Shown: positions 35,132 through 38,934 of the stretch, piece after piece
How positions within the stretch are numbered: the stretch's first letter is position 1
How the letters are laid out: each line of letters starts with the position of its first letter
Assembly: GCA_031271805.1 (NCBI GenBank)
Contig: JAISUX010000055.1
Location: 1-38,934 of the forward strand
Reading direction: 5' to 3'
Origin: Tannerella sp.
Lineage (GTDB): Bacteria; Bacteroidota; Bacteroidia; Bacteroidales; Tannerellaceae
DNA: 38,934 nt
Translations under genes and position numbers: made by a program
The notes under the pieces: model-generated
What the model saw: only the letters and a program-made list of their open reading frames with translations
What the model was told of the DNA's origin: nothing
Databases searched by the model: none

Positions 35132-36574
35132 TCAAAACCATTCCGCATAATGGGGCGATTGTTCAAAGATACCTCCGCTTTGACGGTAGTAATCATCGTC
35201 CAAATTGTATATCCCGTTTTTTACTTTCGCCCACGAACAATCGGCGGTAGGATTGTATGTCAACATCTTAGACCAGTCTTTATAATTCTGATGTCCGTTA
35301 CTTTCCACTAAACCTAACCCGCCTTTTATTCCCGGAAAAGCGCCGAGCCTCGCCGCAACGATTTTGTTCCATTCGATAAGAATAGGGTTGACCGTCAAGT
35401 CCGCGCAGAAGCAAGGCACCTGATTATCATACGCTAACTGCGCAATCTTCATCGACATACTCATCGTTTTAGCGATCGGTTTAAGGGCGATAGCGGTATA
35501 ACCCATTTGGATACGCTCCAAAGCGTGCTTGTCGGTATGAGCCGTTTCGTCGGATACGATTCGCACGCCAAAACCGCTCACATCAAACTTTTTTTCCTCG
35601 GCAAACGGCTCTTCAACAATCGCAATCTGCTCGAACGCGCCTATTTTTTCGGCATGATCAAGGAAGCGCATAAAAGTCTCCTTTTCCTCATACCTCCCGT
35701 TGGCATCGAAATAGTACGGCAACTTACCCGATTCCGTATAATCCGTCCTCGCATCCCCTATCGCACGATGAATCTCCGTAAGCCGCGCCATATCTTTTTG
35801 AAGCATTTCTTCCTGCGTACCGGGTTGCCCGATCTTAATCTTCATAAAGAAATAACCGTCGGCGACAGCATCTTTAATCTCATTTACAGGGATATTGTAG
35901 GCCATCAACGGGATACTTGCCACTTTGTCATGATGGTTTGACAGCGCCGGACGACAGGCTACGGGTATCATGTCGTCGAAATTAGAAATGCCATTCTCCG
36001 CACAATAAAGCAACCAGGCGGCATTATCCACCCCAACAAGCGCATTAAGGATGAATGTCTCTTTCAAATCCTGGTTGCCGGTTATCATTTTACCATAATC
36101 CCAAAGTTCGTCCAAGATATTTTCCTGCAACTGAATAGGATTATGAAACGTTTGATTTTTAATTATTTGCAATGCTCTTGTTGTGATGTTATACATCAAC
36201 GCATTACCGGCGCTTTCCGAATTTACTTCAAACACCGCCGGGTCGCTCCACAGTACATTCTGGGTGCAAATACCAAACTTGCGGTATCCATTTTCACTGC
36301 CAAGCAAAGCCGCCGTCTGCCATATCTCACGCATATAGCCCCCCTTAAACCCAAAAGGCCGTATCAATCCCTCGCGCTCAAAATTGGCATTAGTTTCCGT
36401 AATCCTGATGTTTTTTTCGCCGGGGATACCGGTAAAAGAAGACAACCGATGCTCATTCGTTTCGCTAACGGATTTTTTGTTGGATACAGGCGTACAACTT
36501 TGCTCTATCCCGGATAAAAACACCCCGCCGGCCGTAATCAAACCACTATTTTTTATAAAATTTCGTCTGTTCAT
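35132..36574 (-). CDS. Tat-exported enolase-superfamily (mandelate racemase/muconate lactonizing-like) enzyme
   Basis: A 480-aa protein starting with a twin-arginine leader (NRRNFIKNSGLITAGG). The C-terminal barrel has enolase-superfamily residues: KIK (Lys245, Lys247), metal ligands Asp290 (FDANGR), Glu321/322 (VEEPF) and Asp342 (SDE), plus Lys365 in ALKPIAK. These abstract a proton alpha to a carboxylate, so a sugar-acid dehydratase, epimerase or cycloisomerase role is expected. An export signal on this superfamily is uncommon. It lies 9 bp downstream of the sugar isomerase gene, in the same operon, with the lactonase next. Confidence 0.85.
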   Translation of the reverse strand: MNRRNFIKNSGLITAGGVFLSGIEQSCTPVSNKKSVSETNEHRLSSFTGIPGEKNIRITETNANFEREGLIRPFGFKGGYMREIWQTAALLGSENGYRKFGICTQNVLWSDPAVFEVNSESAGNALMYNITTRALQIIKNQTFHNPIQLQENILDELWDYGKMITGNQDLKETFILNALVGVDNAAWLLYCAENGISNFDDMIPVACRPALSNHHDKVASIPLMAYNIPVNEIKDAVADGYFFMKIKIGQPGTQEEMLQKDMARLTEIHRAIGDARTDYTESGKLPYYFDANGRYEEKETFMRFLDHAEKIGAFEQIAIVEEPFAEEKKFDVSGFGVRIVSDETAHTDKHALERIQMGYTAIALKPIAKTMSMSMKIAQLAYDNQVPCFCADLTVNPILIEWNKIVAARLGAFPGIKGGLGLVESNGHQNYKDWSKMLTYNPTADCSWAKVKNGIYNLDDDYYRQSGGIFEQSPHYAEWF

Positions 36575-36583
36575 AATAATATT

Positions 36584-37528
36584 TTAATGATAATTTTTTT
36601 GCATTTGTTTATAAACATCAAGGTCACGCTTAATCTTCGGAATCATCGACTTAATCTGCTCATTAACAGCAACATTAGTTTTAGAGTCATCAAGTAACGG
36701 GTATTCATAATGAATAGAAACCGGCCCTCGATGCGTTTTTGCGCCGATAATTTCAAAATACTGTTTGAAATCTACAATCCCTTCTCCGAGCGGCACCGAT
36801 ACAGGCCTGAAAGTTTTGTTATACTTTTCCCATGTAAAATCTTTTATGCAGGTAGTACAAACATATTCGAGAGCCATATTCAGACCCAACGACCATGAAG
36901 CCATACCTTCCGCAACGGCATGTCGTATATCATACTGTATTCCAAGATATTCCGGATCACAATCTTTTATGGCAAGATAAATATCCCAAACGGGCGCTCC
37001 GAATCCGCTACCGACATGATTTTGAACGTCCCCATGTATTTTGTAACGGAGATTGAGTTCGCTCAACTTCTCCATGTTTTTTTTCAGGATATCCAGATTT
37101 TTGCTTACGGACATTTGTTTATCATAATTGATTGCCCCAAGTCGATAATAAGAAATGCCATTGTCGGACATAATTCGGATAATATTCTCCGTATCAGGAT
37201 CATACGCACTTTGAATACCGGATACGGCCATTGGAACGGAAATATTTTTCTCGGCAAACGATTTTATCAGTTTGGGCAGTTCTGTTTTTGCCGTCTCAGG
37301 AATTATCAGGCCGCCTTTCCGAAGTGTTATATCTGCGCCGTCGAAGCCGGATTCCGACAACAAAACAGCAATATTATCATAACCATACTTCTCAAATGGC
37401 TTCACAAAAGCGCAAACCGGAACAGATTTACACGCAGTAAAATCGTCATTTGTCGTCGCTGATTTTATTATAGAAGGGATTGACACTGATGCCATTGCCC
37501 CATATTTTATAAATAATCGCCTGTTCAT
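36584..37528 (-). CDS. Tat-exported sugar isomerase/epimerase-like TIM barrel
   Basis: A 314-aa AP-endonuclease/xylose-isomerase-like TIM barrel (sugar phosphate isomerase/epimerase family). The start at 37528 gives a twin-arginine-like leader NRRLFIKYGAMASVSIPS; a longer open frame to 37621 would overlap the upstream gene and bury the leader. Likely metal ligands are spread over ESGFDGADITLR, IHGDVQNH, GIQYDIRHA and SIHYEYPL. In Bacteroidota such exported proteins often accompany Gfo/Idh/MocA oxidoreductases in 3-keto-sugar metabolism. The gap to the upstream oxidoreductase is 10 bp, so co-transcription is likely. Confidence 0.83.
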   Translation of the reverse strand: MNRRLFIKYGAMASVSIPSIIKSATTNDDFTACKSVPVCAFVKPFEKYGYDNIAVLLSESGFDGADITLRKGGLIIPETAKTELPKLIKSFAEKNISVPMAVSGIQSAYDPDTENIIRIMSDNGISYYRLGAINYDKQMSVSKNLDILKKNMEKLSELNLRYKIHGDVQNHVGSGFGAPVWDIYLAIKDCDPEYLGIQYDIRHAVAEGMASWSLGLNMALEYVCTTCIKDFTWEKYNKTFRPVSVPLGEGIVDFKQYFEIIGAKTHRGPVSIHYEYPLLDDSKTNVAVNEQIKSMIPKIKRDLDVYKQMQKNYH

Positions 37529-37538
37529 GGTCTTAAAC

Positions 37539-38921
37539 TTATAATTTCCATGGGCTACGATATTCATAATGAAGCAATTGGTTTGCCGCATCATTATTTG
37601 TGAATCTCTCGGCTTCGGCATCCCAGGTCAAACGGCTTTGCGTTTTAAGCGCTATATTCGCAAGATGCGCAAAACTCGTGGAACGATGACCGTCTTCCAA
37701 AGTGCAATGCGGTGATTTTCTTGACTTTATGCAATCGAGAAAGTTGCGCACTAAATTGCCGGTGCTGCCACCACTTGAACCATCGCTGAGGAGGCTGTCT
37801 TTGTAATCAAACTTTTCTTCTTCCATAAGCTTTTCCCAAGATTGGAACTGTCCGGCTCGTGTCGGCGTAATAGTGTATCCGTTCTCGCTTGCGTACAAAG
37901 TGCCTTTTGTGCCGCGCAATTCGATTTCACCCTGCCGAAACAGAGCGCCGGAACTTCCTTCATAAATACAGAATGTTGCAATCACGCCGGATGCAAATTC
38001 ATACGTCACCTGCATAGTGTCTGGAATGTCGCCGTCATGCTGCAACACATATTTCCCGCCGTGAGCGCTTATAGCCACAGGAGCATTTTCGCCTATTAAC
38101 CAGCGTATTACATCCATAAAATGTACACCCCAGTTTCCCATTTGCGAAGAATAGTCGCCCCACCAACGGAACATGTATGGCGCGATATTATACTGATACG
38201 GCCTGAAAGCGCGTGGCCCTAACCAAGCATCCCAATCGAAATCGGCAGGTGGGTTTTCCGGCTTTAATTTACCGATACCGTCGGGAAACATGTTGTTAAT
38301 ACGAAAAGCCTGTGCGACAGTCACTTTACCTATCTTGCCTGCGGGTATCTCCGAAGCTAATTTCTGATAGACAGGATTGCCGCGGCGATTCAATCCTACG
38401 GCTACAACCCGGTCGCTTGCGGCCTGCGCTTCAACCATTTTCCGGCCTTCAAAGATAGTTGCCGTCAACGGTTTTTCGACATACACATCCTTACCCGCTT
38501 TGATTGCGCTGATAGTTTGTATGGCGTGCCAATGGTCGGGCGTAGCGATGCACACGGCATCTATCGTTTTATCTTCCAATAGTTTACGCCAATCCTTATA
38601 CAGTTTCGGTTTTTGAGGAAACTGTTCGCCCATCTTCGGTACCTGACCCGCTCTATCGCTCAGGTATCGCGGGTCAACTTCCGCTCTATCACGATGCAGG
38701 TATGGCTCATAGATATCGCAAAGCGCCGCAACTTCGCAATCAGGATTATTCATAAAGAGAGCCATAAGTTGCGACCCTCTGTTGCCAATACCGATAAATC
38801 CTACCCGTATCTTCTCATTAGCGCCCAAAACAGATCCCGACAGAGGGAAACCATTGGTAAAAGCCGCACCGGCCACTGCCAGTGCGGATTTTGTTAAAAA
38901 TTCTCTTCTTGTTGTCTTCAT
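37539..38921 (-). CDS. Tat-exported Gfo/Idh/MocA-family oxidoreductase
   Basis: A 460-aa protein with a twin-arginine leader (TTRREFLTKSALAVAGAAF), then a Rossmann domain with GIGNRG (residues 44-49), TPDHWH and EKP (149-151), and a C-terminal Gfo/Idh/MocA domain (FRWWGDYSSQMGNWGVHFMD...). Family members oxidise or reduce sugar hydroxyls with tightly bound NAD(P); exported relatives include GH109-type glycosidases and glycoside 3-dehydrogenase-like enzymes. Carrying NAD through Tat fits export of a folded holoenzyme. It is the first gene of the operon as seen; its promoter lies past the right edge, 13 bp away. Confidence 0.9.
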   Translation of the reverse strand: MKTTRREFLTKSALAVAGAAFTNGFPLSGSVLGANEKIRVGFIGIGNRGSQLMALFMNNPDCEVAALCDIYEPYLHRDRAEVDPRYLSDRAGQVPKMGEQFPQKPKLYKDWRKLLEDKTIDAVCIATPDHWHAIQTISAIKAGKDVYVEKPLTATIFEGRKMVEAQAASDRVVAVGLNRRGNPVYQKLASEIPAGKIGKVTVAQAFRINNMFPDGIGKLKPENPPADFDWDAWLGPRAFRPYQYNIAPYMFRWWGDYSSQMGNWGVHFMDVIRWLIGENAPVAISAHGGKYVLQHDGDIPDTMQVTYEFASGVIATFCIYEGSSGALFRQGEIELRGTKGTLYASENGYTITPTRAGQFQSWEKLMEEEKFDYKDSLLSDGSSGGSTGNLVRNFLDCIKSRKSPHCTLEDGHRSTSFAHLANIALKTQSRLTWDAEAERFTNNDAANQLLHYEYRSPWKL

Positions 38922-38934
38922 ATTTGTGATATTT

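Noticed and set aside
37529-37621. Upstream start for the sugar isomerase
   Set aside because: It would overlap the oxidoreductase gene by 83 bp and add 31 residues ahead of a clear twin-arginine leader.
1-38934. CRISPR arrays, tRNA/rRNA genes, IS elements and prophage genes
   Set aside because: No regularly spaced repeats, no cloverleaf-like sequences with TTCGA arms, no transposase, integrase or phage structural genes were recognised by reading.

Overview
The window looks like chromosome of a member of the Bacteroidota, most likely order Bacteroidales. The evidence is a SusC/SusD pair ending in the usual way, a gldE-gldD pair next to ssb, a DUF4271-hemD-rnpA-yidD string, a 29-residue AURKAIP1/COX24-type ribosomal peptide beside HU and RNase G, a serine-type sulfatase, and many -7 boxes of the form TAnnTTTG with few Shine-Dalgarno sequences. 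No rRNA, tRNA, CRISPR array, transposase or phage gene was seen. The first gene may be cut at the left edge; the last one is complete but its promoter lies outside.

Layout. (1) 1-9675 is mostly housekeeping: a DUF4412-like protein; metK behind a SAM-II-like riboswitch; an esterase; RNase G; the 29-aa peptide; HU; then ssb, gldE, gldD, a phosphopantetheinyl transferase and an Fe-S aldo/keto reductase. (2) 9682-15336 is an RND efflux operon in which the inner-membrane pump and the outer-membrane channel are one 1509-aa polypeptide, with its periplasmic adaptor upstream. (3) 15525-17611 is the tightly overlapping DUF4271-hemD-rnpA-yidD operon, closed by a bidirectional terminator. (4) 17676-22259 is a susC-susD pair with no enzyme genes, preceded by a 342-bp gap holding hairpins but no clear gene.

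(5) 22602-29591 is the most unusual part. A leftward operon (FecB/BtuF-like binding protein, HmuY-like lipoprotein, TonB-dependent receptor) diverges from a rightward, translationally coupled operon of four genes: a molbindin-like TOBE protein, a HypB/UreG-like GTPase with a Cys/His-rich metal site, a solute-binding-protein homologue without a signal peptide, and an ABC ATPase. No ABC permease is present. The gap between the operons carries a CCTACA-AAAA-TGTAGG palindrome with an extra half-site. I read this as an outer-membrane metal or metallocofactor uptake branch facing a cytosolic handling or insertion branch, possibly for Mo/W, Ni or a related cofactor. That function is inference.

(6) 29602-38921 runs leftward. 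Three consecutive proteins have twin-arginine-like leaders (Gfo/Idh/MocA oxidoreductase, sugar isomerase/epimerase, enolase-superfamily enzyme). An internal promoter then precedes a beta-propeller lactonase lipoprotein, a GlcD-GlcF fusion dehydrogenase and a serine-type sulfatase. Together they suggest an oxidative sugar or sugar-acid route, largely in the periplasm.
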